64,000 bases of DNA from contig CATOTI010000002.1 in NCBI GenBank assembly GCA_951813295.1, forward strand, positions 4,164,522 to 4,228,521, read 5' to 3'. Positions 1 to 8,616 of the stretch are shown here, piece by piece (positions within the stretch are counted from its first letter, which is position 1; the number at the start of each line of letters is the position of its first letter). This stretch comes from an uncultured Pseudomonadales bacterium. Its GTDB lineage: Bacteria > Pseudomonadota > Gammaproteobacteria > Pseudomonadales > Azotimanducaceae. Made by a program: the position numbers and the translations under genes. The notes under the pieces were generated by a model. It was not told the origin of the DNA and searched no databases. It saw nothing but the letters and a program-made list of their open reading frames with translations.

Positions 1-1
1 G

Positions 2-661
2 CTCATGCCGCGCGACTACCCGCTCGGCTGCAAGCGCCAGGTGGTCGACATCGACTACTACGAGACCTTCAACCGAGACAACGTCTCGATCGTCGATCTA
101 CGGATCGATCCGATCGCCGAAATCACGCCGCGCGGTATCCGCACCGAAAGCGCTGACTACGAGTTTGATGTCCTGATCTACGCGACCGGCTTCGATGCGA
201 TGACGGGTGCCATCAACGACATCGAGATCACGGGCCGGGACGGCCGTCTGCTTCGAGATGAATGGTCGGCGGGGCCACGCACCTATCTTGGCCTGCAATC
301 GGCAGGTTTCCCCAACCTCTTCATGATCACGGGGCCGGGAAGTCCGTCGGTACTCTCGAACATGATGGTCTCGATCGAGCAGCATTGTGAGTGGGTGACG
401 GACTGCATGGCCTATCTCAGAGATCGCAACTATCGGGCGATCGAGGCGACCATGCCTGCTCAGGATGGCTGGGTCGAACATGTGAACGCCGTCGCCAACG
501 GAACGATGCTGACCGTCGAATCGTGCAACTCGTGGTACCTCGGCGCCAACGTTCCGGGCAAACCGCGGGTGTTCATGCCCTACGTCGGCGGGGTGGGCAA
601 TTACCGCAAGCGTTGCGACGCCGTGGCTGCCGCCGACTATGAAGGTTTCGCGCTGTCTTGA
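2..661 (+). CDS. Flavin-containing (Baeyer-Villiger-type) monooxygenase, C-terminal part
   Basis: The reading frame is open from the first base of the window, so the 5' part of the gene, including the FAD Rossmann motif and the BVMO fingerprint, lies outside. About 219 C-terminal residues remain. The segment IYATGFDAMTGA (from about residue 60) is the conserved ATG-type motif near the C-terminus of class B flavin monooxygenases, and the following stretch (GPRTYLGLQSAGFPNLF, then the GPGSP segment) is typical of cyclohexanone/phenylacetone monooxygenase relatives. These NADPH- and FAD-dependent cytoplasmic enzymes insert oxygen next to ketones. The substrate cannot be told from this part. It ends 47 bases before the convergent GST gene. 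Confidence 0.88.
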   Translation, partial: LMPRDYPLGCKRQVVDIDYYETFNRDNVSIVDLRIDPIAEITPRGIRTESADYEFDVLIYATGFDAMTGAINDIEITGRDGRLLRDEWSAGPRTYLGLQSAGFPNLFMITGPGSPSVLSNMMVSIEQHCEWVTDCMAYLRDRNYRAIEATMPAQDGWVEHVNAVANGTMLTVESCNSWYLGANVPGKPRVFMPYVGGVGNYRKRCDAVAAADYEGFALS

Positions 662-707
662 GCGTCGAGCGGGGCCTGGCTCGGGTCGTAAGGCCCCGGG
701 AAATGCG

Positions 708-1322
708 CTAAGGCGTCGCTTGCATCGTGCAATGCTCGCGTTCGCGTAATCGATCGAGATACGCGCGGGCGTTCGGGAAGTCGGCAAGGAATCCCGCCAT
801 AGCCCCGAGGTAGAGCGCGTAGGCAACGTTGATATCGGTTGCGCTGAACGAATCTCCGTTGATGTATTCAGCCTTGTCGAGGGCTCTTTCGATCACGGCA
901 GCGCCCTGGCCGAAGGCGGCCTCCATCTGCGGCAGGATCGCTGCCACGTGCTGATCTACCGGGCGTAGGAAATCGCGCGAATTGAGCATCGCCGTCCACG
1001 CCCAGCACTCGAGTTCCGCGTGCGCGAAACAGGTCCATTGATCGTGGAGGTGGCGTTGCCACGTGCCAGCCGGTGCGATGAGGCCCGCTTCGGGCACGAG
1101 ATCGGCGATCGCCGTGACGATGGCGGACGATTCGAAAAGCGGTCGATCATCGATGATGGCGGCCGGTAGTTTGCCGAGTGGTTGTACCGCCAGCAGCTCA
1201 TCGGAACCGAAAATCGCGACGTCGTTGCCGCGAGATTCGAATGGCAAGCCGGCTTCCTGAAGTATCCAGCGGCATTTCAGCGAACGCGTCGGCGCGAGCT
1301 CGTATAGGACGATGTTGGTCAT
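708..1322 (-). CDS. Glutathione S-transferase family protein
   Basis: This 204-residue protein has an N-terminal thioredoxin-like domain (residues 1 to about 78, starting MTNIVLYELAPTRSLKCRW and containing the cis-Pro/ESSAI glutathione-binding region) and an all-helical C-terminal domain ending with the NGDSFSATDINVAYAL motif typical of GSTs. It probably conjugates or transfers glutathione in the cytoplasm; the substrate is unknown. The frame extends upstream to 1424, but the start at 1322 is chosen because GGGAGC lies at good spacing before it and because the GST fold begins there. It is divergent from the TetR gene at 1402, and an inverted repeat lies between them, so it is a likely target of that repressor. 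Confidence 0.9.
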   Translation of the reverse strand: MTNIVLYELAPTRSLKCRWILQEAGLPFESRGNDVAIFGSDELLAVQPLGKLPAAIIDDRPLFESSAIVTAIADLVPEAGLIAPAGTWQRHLHDQWTCFAHAELECWAWTAMLNSRDFLRPVDQHVAAILPQMEAAFGQGAAVIERALDKAEYINGDSFSATDINVAYALYLGAMAGFLADFPNARAYLDRLREREHCTMQATP

Positions 1323-1368
1323 GGTCTTTTGCTCCCGGTGAAAAATGCTGACGCTACTGGCATTCTTT

Positions 1369-1386
1369 ATATGATCAACGTCATAT
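1369..1386. promoter_or_regulatory. Perfect inverted repeat, candidate TetR operator
   Basis: ATATGA-tcaacg-TCATAT is a perfect 6-6-6 palindrome. It sits in the divergent promoter region between the GST (start 1322) and the TetR gene (start 1402), ending 15 bases before the TetR start codon. Length and symmetry are those of operators bound by TetR-family dimers, and the position would allow control of both genes. Function is inferred from place and symmetry only. Confidence 0.6.
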
Positions 1387-1401
1387 CTAGGGTGTCCGAC
1401 A

Positions 1402-1971
1402 ATGCCATATACCGCGGAACACAAGGCCGCTACGCGCGACCGGATCCTGCGATCAGCTCGCGAACTCTTTAATCGGAAGGGCTATGGCGACGTTTCGATC
1501 GACCAGGTCATGGCCGCCGCCGACCTCACGCGCGGTGGGTTTTACAATCATTTCAGGTCGAAAGAAGAGCTCTTCCTGCACGCCATCATCGACTTCGCCG
1601 AGGCGCGGGAAGCCGAAATGGGCGGCAACGAAGGCGAAGAACTCGCCCGCCACGTCTTCTCGTCGTACGTTTCGCGCGATCACCTGGATGGCGTGGCGGG
1701 GCAATGTCCTTTGATGGCGCTACCGTCGGATATTGCGCATGCGAGCCCCGCCGTCCGCAACGCTTATGCGCGCACGCTGGACGTGCTGGTCGGCCTTTTC
1801 GGCAAAGGATTTCCGGTGGATCTCGAATGTGATTCCGGCACGACGGGCCGTGCGCTGGCCGCTTTGGCGGTCGGGGCGATGGTCCTCGCGCGCACGGTCG
1901 ATGACCGTGAACTCGCCGCGTCGATCATCGACTCGGCGAATCACTTCGCGGGCGCGCTCGCGGCTAGCTAA
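1402..1971 (+). CDS. TetR/AcrR family transcriptional regulator
   Basis: A 189-residue protein with an N-terminal TetR helix-turn-helix at about residues 10-56: TRDRILRSARELF, the SIDQVMAAADLTRGGFYNHF recognition region and the KEELF tail are all conserved. The C-terminal part is a ligand-binding and dimerisation domain of the type found in small-molecule-responsive repressors. It is divergent from a GST, an arrangement common for repressors of detoxification genes, and a perfect palindrome lies just upstream of its start, suggesting autoregulation. It converges on the molybdoenzyme gene with 16 bases between stops. Ligand unknown. Confidence 0.93.
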   Translation: MPYTAEHKAATRDRILRSARELFNRKGYGDVSIDQVMAAADLTRGGFYNHFRSKEELFLHAIIDFAEAREAEMGGNEGEELARHVFSSYVSRDHLDGVAGQCPLMALPSDIAHASPAVRNAYARTLDVLVGLFGKGFPVDLECDSGTTGRALAALAVGAMVLARTVDDRELAASIIDSANHFAGALAAS

Positions 1972-1987
1972 CGTCGAACGCGGTGGC

Positions 1988-4309
1988 TCAGGCGGAGCTT
2001 CGGCCGTAGAGGGCGAGGTCGACAGCCTGGAACTCGACGTCCTCGCCGAACTCGACGTCTTCCATGAAGTCGACGCCCTTCGGATCCCGCTGGCGGACGT
2101 TCTTCTCGACCGCGTGGGGCATCGCCTCGGTCGGTCCGAAGACGAGCTCGAGCTCGCGTACTTCGTCCTCGGTCAGGAGATGAACCGCGCAAGGCATGCC
2201 TTTCATGTGCGGGATGCCTTGTTCGCGGTCGATGAGTTCGGGATCGTCGTCGGGCGTCATCTGCGCGTCCGCGAACGACCACATCCCGGACAGCTCTTCG
2301 AGCCCCGTCTTGGCCTCCGGTTTCCACCAGCCATGCGGTACGCGCACGAGGCCTTTTGGCATTCCCCGGCGCACGTAGACCCGTCCGACCATGGAGCCGG
2401 TCGAATTCTCGACCCGTGCCCAGCTACCTTCCTGGCATTCCCATTGAGCGAGATCGGCCTGACTCACGAAGAAGGTCGGATCTTGTACTCGTTTGCGAAG
2501 TTCCGGAATGTGGCGTCCGCCGGTGCGGTAATACTCGTCATCGGGTAGTCCGATGAACATCGTCAGCGGGAATTTGTCATCGGCCGCGGCGACATCGCGG
2601 AAGTACGGCAACGGGTCGAAGCCGAAACCTTCGAGCACGGACGAGTAGAGCTCGACTTTGCCCGAGGGCGTCGCGAAGCCGGTCTTCTCGTATTTCTTCT
2701 CGAGGTTCTTCGCGCCGGGGAGAGATCCCTTTTCAACGACTTCGGCCCAGCTCGTATTGCCGGGCTCGAGACGGTAGTCGAGCAGTGCTTCATCGGATTC
2801 CCAAGGGAAGTACTCGCCGAGATTCATTCGTTTAGCGAGTTCGCGCCAGAAGTAGACGATGCTCTTACATTCGCCCGGCGCGTCCATCGACTTGTCGCTG
2901 ATGCCGGCGAGCATGCCCGGCCGTTCGAGCCAGGAATCCCCTGGGAGCACGTAGTCCGCGAGTTGCGCCGTCGGCGTCATCATGTGCTCGTACGTGACGA
3001 TCAGGTCCTGATTCATGAGGGCTTTATAGATCCGCCGCGTGTTGGCGAATGACATGAGCGTGTTGTTGGCGAGCGCGAAGAAGGCCTTGACGGGATAGGG
3101 ATCGGCATCGGTCATCGCCTTGAAGACCGCCATCGGATTGGCCATGTAGCAGCCGCCGACGAGGTTTGCGTAACGGTGACCCCAGACTTTCTCCGTCGCG
3201 TCGTTGAGCGGTTCCATGCCGCGATAGGTGAAAACGGGGAACTCATCCGCGCCGAGCTGCTTCATCTGCTGCTCGACTGCCAGATGCTCGTGCATCTCCA
3301 CTTCGCTGTCGGAGCGAATGTTGGGGTTGAATCCGTTCATGATCTCGCCGCCCTTGACGTCGAGATTGCCGGTAATGGCGCGTAGCGCGCACTGCAGACG
3401 GATCGCCGAGGTCGAGGAAATCTGCTGGTCCGTAATCGGTGACCAGGGGATCACAGCCGGCTTCGTCGTCGCGTACATGCGCGCGGCTTCTTGAATGAGC
3501 TCCGGTTCGACCCCCGTGATGTCGGCCACACGATCGAGCGGGTACTCGTTCAGTCGCTCGACCATCTCGTCGAAGCCGACCGTCCAGTCGCGCACAAATT
3601 CCTTGTCGTAGAGCTCTTCTTCGACGATGACGTTGAGCCAGCCCATGGTCATCGCAGCGTCCGTACCGGCGCGTAGCGGCAACCAGATATCGGCCGCTTC
3701 CGCGTTTTCGCTCTTGCGCGGGTCGAGCACGATCAGTTTCGAGCCTAGCGACTGCGCCGTGCGGATCGTTTTGTACTCGATCGTCCAGCTATGACGGCGC
3801 GGATCGTGGCCGAACAGCACGATGCATTTCGAATTCAGGATGTCGCCGCGCGGGTACCAGCCATAGACCATTCGATTGACGGCGGCTGTGTTGCCCATGC
3901 AGTAAGCGACGCCACTGATGAAGTTCGGCGTGCCGAGTAGGTTCATGAAACGCCGCGTCAGGCCGTTGTCGAGGCCGATATTGGCGTTACTGCCCGCGAC
4001 CGCGAACGCCTCGGGACCGTGTTCGTCCACGATCCGGGTCAGCCGGGCGGCGATGTCGTCGAGCGCTTCGTCCCAACTCACCGCCTGCCATTTTCCTTCG
4101 CCGCGTTCGCCCATGCGTTTTTGCGGCTGCATGATCCGGTCCGGGTGCGCAAAAGACTTCGGCGCGTATGCGCCTTTCATGCAGATCACATCCTTGAAAA
4201 AAGGATGATCACGGGTCGTCACCTTGACGACACGACCGTCGTCGACCTTGGCGGCCAGTGGACAGAAACTATCGCAGCTATGGCAAACGACGGACTTGGT
4301 TTCCGACAT
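1988..4309 (-). CDS. Molybdopterin-dependent oxidoreductase, DMSO reductase family, substrate unknown
   Basis: A 773-residue cytoplasmic enzyme with no Tat signal. Cys9, Cys12, Cys16 and Cys43 give the C-x2-C-x3-C-x26-C pattern for a [4Fe-4S] cluster. The catalytic domain follows with motifs such as GSNANIG, FGHDPRRHSW and LIVLDPRKSENAEAADIWLPLRAGTDAA that bind the bis-MGD cofactor, and Cys137 in AYCMGN sits where the molybdenum ligand is expected. The C-terminal 120 residues (from about 605) form the molydopterin dinucleotide-binding domain. Start 4309 has the strong ribosome site GAGGGGG; an upstream ATG at 4324 is less likely. It is the last gene of the minus-strand run, 26 bases after arsJ. 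It is not recognisably a nitrate, formate, arsenite or thiosulfate enzyme. Confidence 0.9.
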   Translation of the reverse strand: MSETKSVVCHSCDSFCPLAAKVDDGRVVKVTTRDHPFFKDVICMKGAYAPKSFAHPDRIMQPQKRMGERGEGKWQAVSWDEALDDIAARLTRIVDEHGPEAFAVAGSNANIGLDNGLTRRFMNLLGTPNFISGVAYCMGNTAAVNRMVYGWYPRGDILNSKCIVLFGHDPRRHSWTIEYKTIRTAQSLGSKLIVLDPRKSENAEAADIWLPLRAGTDAAMTMGWLNVIVEEELYDKEFVRDWTVGFDEMVERLNEYPLDRVADITGVEPELIQEAARMYATTKPAVIPWSPITDQQISSTSAIRLQCALRAITGNLDVKGGEIMNGFNPNIRSDSEVEMHEHLAVEQQMKQLGADEFPVFTYRGMEPLNDATEKVWGHRYANLVGGCYMANPMAVFKAMTDADPYPVKAFFALANNTLMSFANTRRIYKALMNQDLIVTYEHMMTPTAQLADYVLPGDSWLERPGMLAGISDKSMDAPGECKSIVYFWRELAKRMNLGEYFPWESDEALLDYRLEPGNTSWAEVVEKGSLPGAKNLEKKYEKTGFATPSGKVELYSSVLEGFGFDPLPYFRDVAAADDKFPLTMFIGLPDDEYYRTGGRHIPELRKRVQDPTFFVSQADLAQWECQEGSWARVENSTGSMVGRVYVRRGMPKGLVRVPHGWWKPEAKTGLEELSGMWSFADAQMTPDDDPELIDREQGIPHMKGMPCAVHLLTEDEVRELELVFGPTEAMPHAVEKNVRQRDPKGVDFMEDVEFGEDVEFQAVDLALYGRSSA

Positions 4310-4335
4310 CGAATTCCCCCTCAATGAGCGCGCGA

Positions 4336-5550
4336 TTATCGGTTGGACGGTGAAGAATCGCTAATCCTCTTCGGCCCCTGATCGTCGTTCGGAATGAGCG
4401 TCGCGGCGCCAGCAGCAGCGATCACGAACGCTGCGGACACCCAGAGGCACGCCTCTAGTCCTGCGAACTGATAGATGCCGCCGGAGAGGATGGTGCCGAC
4501 CAGTCGACCGCCCGCGTTCGCCATGTAGTAGAAGCCGACGTCGAGCGTGACGCCGTCGCGTTGGGCATAGCTGACGATGAGATACGAGTGAATGGCTGAG
4601 TTCACCGCGAACAGCCCCCCGAAGATGAGGAGTCCGACCACGAGGTAGGTTTCGGGTGCGCTCGATTCAGGCGCCATGGTGATGAGTGCGGGGAGAATGG
4701 CGAGGGCCAGGCCCCAAATCGCGGCCGAGCGGTGGGTCGGCACGCGGCCGGCGGCTTCCGACGTGAGCCACGGTGTCACCGATTGCACGATGCCATAGCC
4801 GATCACCCATGCGCCGAAGAAGGCCCCGACCTCCCAGCTCGACCAGCCGAGCACCGTCTGCAGGAAGACGGGAAGGGCGATGACGAACCAGACGTCGCGC
4901 GAGCCGAACAGGAAGAACCGGGCCGCGGAGAGGAAATTCACGCGCCGGCTCTTCGAGATCACGTCACGGAACTTCGGCTTGAAGCTTGCTCGTCCGACCG
5001 ACCAATCGAGAAACAGGAGATTGGCGATCAACACGAGCGCGAGCATGCCGGCCATCGAGGCGACGGCGGCCCAGAATCCGATCACGTTCAAGAGGAATCC
5101 GCCGACGAAAAAGCCGGCGCCCTTGAGCGCGTTCTTGGATCCCGTCAAGACACTCACCCAGCGGTAGAGATGATCCTCGCGATCGGTGATTGCCTTCGCG
5201 CTGCTCTTGGCAGAGAGCTTGTTGAGGTCCTTGGCGATGCCCGAAAACGCCTGCGCGAGCATGACGTACGGCACAGTCAGCCAGGCGGTGTCTACGAGCA
5301 GCATGCCGAGGGCGACGATCTGCAAAGCAATGCCTGCAACGAGCGTTGTCGCGAGGCCGAGTCGAGCGGCCAACCACCCACCGGCCAGATTCGTGACCGC
5401 GCCGAAGAGCTCGTAGAAAAGGAAGAGTGAAGCGAGCTCGAGCGGGCCCATGCCGAGCTCGAGGAAATGCAGGATGACGAGCATGCGCAGCGCGCCGTCG
5501 GTCACGGTGAAAAACCAGTAGCTGACCGTGATCGCGAGCGCCTGGCGCAT
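4336..5550 (-). CDS. arsJ: Organoarsenical efflux MFS transporter ArsJ
   Basis: A 404-residue 12-helix MFS protein whose N-terminus (MRQALAITVSYWFFTVTDGALR) and internal segments (AKDLNKLSAKSSAK, LTGSKNALKGAGFFVGG, GSRDVWFVIALPVFLQ) match the ArsJ family. ArsJ exports 1-arseno-3-phosphoglycerate, the unstable product made when GAPDH uses arsenate in place of phosphate, so the pair detoxifies arsenate. The GAPDH gene lies immediately upstream and its TAA overlaps this ATG by one base (TAATG), so the two are translationally coupled. That coupling fixes the start; an in-frame ATG at 5607 would overlap GAPDH by 58 bases. No arsR, arsC, arsB or arsM is in the window. Confidence 0.9.
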   Translation of the reverse strand: MRQALAITVSYWFFTVTDGALRMLVILHFLELGMGPLELASLFLFYELFGAVTNLAGGWLAARLGLATTLVAGIALQIVALGMLLVDTAWLTVPYVMLAQAFSGIAKDLNKLSAKSSAKAITDREDHLYRWVSVLTGSKNALKGAGFFVGGFLLNVIGFWAAVASMAGMLALVLIANLLFLDWSVGRASFKPKFRDVISKSRRVNFLSAARFFLFGSRDVWFVIALPVFLQTVLGWSSWEVGAFFGAWVIGYGIVQSVTPWLTSEAAGRVPTHRSAAIWGLALAILPALITMAPESSAPETYLVVGLLIFGGLFAVNSAIHSYLIVSYAQRDGVTLDVGFYYMANAGGRLVGTILSGGIYQFAGLEACLWVSAAFVIAAAGAATLIPNDDQGPKRISDSSPSNR

Positions 5551-6551
5551 TACTCGATGCTCGCGACTTTCTCGACGAGTTCGATCATCCGATGTACGTA
5601 GCCCCACTCGTTGTCGTACCAGAGCAGAAGTTTGGCGCTCGTGCCGTCGACCACCATCGTCGACAGTGCATCGACGATCGAAGAGCGAGAGTCGCCGCGG
5701 TAATCGATCGACACGAGCGGGCGCTCCTCATAGCCGAGGATCCCGGCGAGCGGCCCGTTGGCTGCCTCGCGAAGCGCGGCATTCACATCGACAACGGTCG
5801 TCGACGTTTCGAGCTCGAGCACGAGATCGGTCAGCGATGCGTTAGCGACGGGAACGCGCACGGCGATGCCGTTCAGCTTGCCGGCGAGCTCCGGGAAGAT
5901 CTCGGCGATCGCGGTCGCCGATCCCGTGCTTGTGGGGATCAGTGATTCACCACTCGCCCGCGCGCGTCGCAAGTCGCGATGGTGTTGATCGAGCACGCTC
6001 TGCGTGTTGGTGACGTCATGGATCGTGGTCAGCGTGCCGTGACGGATGCCGAACGACTCGTGCATCACCTTGATCGCCGGGGCAATGCAATTCGTCGTGT
6101 AGGACGCGGCTGTCACGATGTGGTCGAGGTCAGCCCGGTAACGCGCCTCGTTCACCCCCATCACGATGTTGAGGGTGCCGTCTTTCACGGGCGCCGAAAC
6201 GACGACTTTGCCGACCCCGGCATCGAGGTACGGTTGAAGACGCTCTTTCGACTTGAACGATCCTGTGCATTCGATGACGACATCGACGCCGTCGAGATCG
6301 AGTGCCTCGATCGTGTCGTGGTTGCTGAAGGCGACGGGATGACCTTCGATCGTGATGTGATCGTCACCCGCCGAGACGTCGTGTTCCCACGTGCCCTGGA
6401 TGGAGTCGAAGCGCAGGAGATGTGCGGCGGACTCGACCGTGGCGGCGGAATCGTTGACGGTGACGACGTCGAGTCCTGAGCGTTCCCAGGCGACCCGGCA
6501 GGCCAGCCGCCCCATACGGCCGAAGCCGTTGATGGCTACGCGCGTGGTCAC
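5550..6551 (-). CDS. ArsJ-associated glyceraldehyde-3-phosphate dehydrogenase
   Basis: A 333-residue GAPDH: NAD-binding motif INGFGRMGR at residues 8-16, catalytic Cys155 in SYTTNCIAP, and His178 in TTIHDVT. Both catalytic residues are kept. The C-terminal motif WYDNEWGY is intact. Its coupling to arsJ by a one-base overlap marks it as the accessory GAPDH that forms 1-arseno-3-phosphoglycerate from arsenate rather than the housekeeping glycolytic enzyme. The start is GTG (6551), 7 bases after the nitroreductase stop. It belongs to the long minus-strand operon. Confidence 0.93.
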   Translation of the reverse strand: MTTRVAINGFGRMGRLACRVAWERSGLDVVTVNDSAATVESAAHLLRFDSIQGTWEHDVSAGDDHITIEGHPVAFSNHDTIEALDLDGVDVVIECTGSFKSKERLQPYLDAGVGKVVVSAPVKDGTLNIVMGVNEARYRADLDHIVTAASYTTNCIAPAIKVMHESFGIRHGTLTTIHDVTNTQSVLDQHHRDLRRARASGESLIPTSTGSATAIAEIFPELAGKLNGIAVRVPVANASLTDLVLELETSTTVVDVNAALREAANGPLAGILGYEERPLVSIDYRGDSRSSIVDALSTMVVDGTSAKLLLWYDNEWGYVHRMIELVEKVASIE

Positions 6552-6558
6552 GCTTCAG

Positions 6559-7173
6559 TCAGGCTTCGAACGAATCGAAACCGCCCGGTTGCGCGATGGC
6601 GGCGAGCGGTTTGCGATCGGATGGCGTCTCTCGGTCACGGAGCCGTTCGTGCAGATCGTCGATTTCCCCTGGGTAGCCGACGGCGACGATCGTGTGAAGA
6701 TCGAACCCGAGCGGTACGTGCCAGTTCGTTCGCGCGAGCTGCGGATGAAAACCGAGCATTGCGTGTGCCACGAGGCCCATCGTCTGGGCCTGGAGCGCGA
6801 TGCTCATCCACGCCGCACCTGTATCGAGGGTGTGGGTTGGCGACGGGGCGAGCGACTCTTCGTACGTTCGGCGGGACGCGACGGCGATCAGCGCGCCGGC
6901 CTTGGCGACCCAGCGTTGGTTGCCTTCCATGACGGTCGCGAAAGCGTCCGACCATTCCTCGTCTGTGTTTGAGACGTAGGCGAAACGCCACGGTTGCGCA
7001 TTGAAGCACGACGGCGCCCAACGCGCGGCCTCGAGCAGCGTTTCGAGCGTCTCGTGCGACACCGTGTCGCCGTTCATCGCCCGTGCCGACCAGCGCGAAC
7101 GGAACTGTGGATGGATTGCAGGCGCCGAGGCGTCCGCGCGAATTGCTCCAGCGTCGATGTCTTTGATTGTCAT
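6559..7173 (-). CDS. Nitroreductase family protein
   Basis: A 204-residue FMN-dependent nitroreductase-fold protein. The N-terminal RSRWSARAMNGD and ARWAPSCFNAQPWRF segments bind FMN phosphate and ring, and the DTGAAWMSIALQAQTMGLVAH helix followed by the C-terminal VAVGYPG motif are standard. Such enzymes reduce nitro groups, quinones or enones with NAD(P)H. The ATG at 7173 follows GGGGAAAGG. It starts 3 bases after the SDR stop and ends 7 bases before the GAPDH start, so it is deep inside the operon. Substrate unknown. Confidence 0.92.
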   Translation of the reverse strand: MTIKDIDAGAIRADASAPAIHPQFRSRWSARAMNGDTVSHETLETLLEAARWAPSCFNAQPWRFAYVSNTDEEWSDAFATVMEGNQRWVAKAGALIAVASRRTYEESLAPSPTHTLDTGAAWMSIALQAQTMGLVAHAMLGFHPQLARTNWHVPLGFDLHTIVAVGYPGEIDDLHERLRDRETPSDRKPLAAIAQPGGFDSFEA

Positions 7174-7176
7174 GGC

Positions 7177-8100
7177 TTAGCCTTTCCCCGTCGCTGGCGC
7201 CGAGTCGTCGCTGCGGCCGAGTCGTTCGTCGTGCTTTTCCCACATCTCGACCATTTGCTTTGCCGTCCCGTCGTGGTCGCCCTTGACGGCAAGCATCCCG
7301 CCGTCTACGACGAGGTCGACGCCCGTGACCCAACGACTCTCATCGCTACCGAGATAGACGCACGCCATTGCGATATCCCACGCCTCGCCACCCGGTCCCG
7401 TCAGCGGCATCAGACCGCCGCTGACCGCGTCGACGAATCGCTGTAAGCGCTTCTCCTTGTGTTCACGCGTGATCTGCTGACCGTGTGTATGGCCGCCCCA
7501 GAATATGGGGGTCGCGATCGCGCCGGGGCTCACTGCGTTGACGCGGATACCCATCGGGCCGAGCTGCATGGCGGCCGCTTTCGTGTAGTTGGAAAGGCCT
7601 GCTTTGGCTGCGGAGTAGAGCGGGTCGGCGGCCACCTCGGCCTGGTGCGCGCCTTTGGATGAATTGTTGATGATCGAACCGGAATGCTGCCGACGCATGA
7701 TCGGTGAGGCATGTTTGGTCGCGACCATGCAGGATCCGAGGAGGTACCACTGCGAGTACTTGAAGTTCTCCTCGTCGATGTCTTCGATGTTGAAGGCGTG
7801 GCGGGTGCCGGGCGGATTCGACGGTCCCCCGGCATTGTTGAAGAGGACGTCGAGGCGACCCCATTGATCGACGGCCGTTTGAATCACCCTCGCGATATCG
7901 GCTTCGTTCAGAACGTCGGCCTTGATGAACAGCGCCGACCCCGACGGTTGCCGAGCGGCCACTTCCTGCCCCAATTCTTCGTTCCGCCCACAGAAGACGA
8001 CCCGGGCGCCTTCGTTGCAGTAAGCGTCCACTGTCGCTTCTCCGATGCCACTCGTCGCACCGGTAATCACGGCCACCTTGCCGTCCAATCGCCCCGTCAT
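7177..8100 (-). CDS. Short-chain dehydrogenase/reductase (SDR)
   Basis: A 307-residue classical SDR: TGATSGIG cofactor motif at about residues 14-21, NNAGG near residue 90, catalytic Ser within NNSSKG and the YSAAK Tyr-Lys pair, and the C-terminal VVDGGM. It is about 50 residues longer than a standard 250-residue SDR because of an insertion after the NNAG motif (about residues 93-115) and a charged C-terminal tail. The start is preceded by GAGGAA. Operon gene between the DM13 protein and the nitroreductase. Substrate unknown. Confidence 0.92.
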   Translation of the reverse strand: MTGRLDGKVAVITGATSGIGEATVDAYCNEGARVVFCGRNEELGQEVAARQPSGSALFIKADVLNEADIARVIQTAVDQWGRLDVLFNNAGGPSNPPGTRHAFNIEDIDEENFKYSQWYLLGSCMVATKHASPIMRRQHSGSIINNSSKGAHQAEVAADPLYSAAKAGLSNYTKAAAMQLGPMGIRVNAVSPGAIATPIFWGGHTHGQQITREHKEKRLQRFVDAVSGGLMPLTGPGGEAWDIAMACVYLGSDESRWVTGVDLVVDGGMLAVKGDHDGTAKQMVEMWEKHDERLGRSDDSAPATGKG

Positions 8101-8130
8101 TTCCTCGACTCCTTGTCTCGCCCGTAGGCG

Positions 8131-8607
8131 CTATTTCTTGATTCTTGCCGGCGAGATCAGTACGCCGAATTGTTCACACCACACCACCAGTGAGCCGAAA
8201 CGGTCGATTTCGAGACCGGCCGGGATCGTGTAGTTCTGACTGCCGCGAAACGACTTGAGCCTGCCCAGATCGACGAACATCGTCGCATCGACTTCTGTCT
8301 CGGGCGTGACGTTATCGTCGGGCACGAGATAGAGGTGGTACTTGGGTCCGGGCCCGACCTCAAAGTCCGCTTCGAGATGCACGAGATCCGGATAGATCGT
8401 CGCGCTGCCGCTGCCGTAATGAATCGGATCGGCCGGGTTGGCGTGGACGAACGTCGCGCGCGCGAGAACGTCGCCCTCACTCTTGCCGACGACGACTTCG
8501 TTCACTTCCGGCGGCGGAAACCAATAGGGGTAGAGAAAGACGCCCAGCATCAACCCGCCGGCCCCGCCGATGGCGAATGCGGCGAGAACTGCGACCGTCG
8601 TCTTCAC
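8131..8607 (-). CDS. Membrane-anchored DM13-domain protein
   Basis: A 158-residue protein with an N-terminal hydrophobic segment (about residues 4-28) that anchors it or exports it, then one DM13 domain (about residues 45-155): YHLYLVPDD, the FVDLGRLKSFRGSQNYTIP segment and the single Cys in VVWCEQFGVLISPA. DM13 domains are predicted, in the literature on DOMON/DM13 proteins, to take part in electron transfer, with the conserved Cys important. The start is GTG and has a weak ribosome site. It sits between two SDRs in the operon, 9 bases from the upstream one. Confidence 0.75.
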   Translation of the reverse strand: MKTTVAVLAAFAIGGAGGLMLGVFLYPYWFPPPEVNEVVVGKSEGDVLARATFVHANPADPIHYGSGSATIYPDLVHLEADFEVGPGPKYHLYLVPDDNVTPETEVDATMFVDLGRLKSFRGSQNYTIPAGLEIDRFGSLVVWCEQFGVLISPARIKK

Positions 8608-8616
8608 TAACGCGCT

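Noticed and set aside
98..826. 242-codon minus-strand frame at the left edge
   Set aside because: It overlaps the monooxygenase and GST, has arginine-rich low-complexity composition and no recognisable motif.
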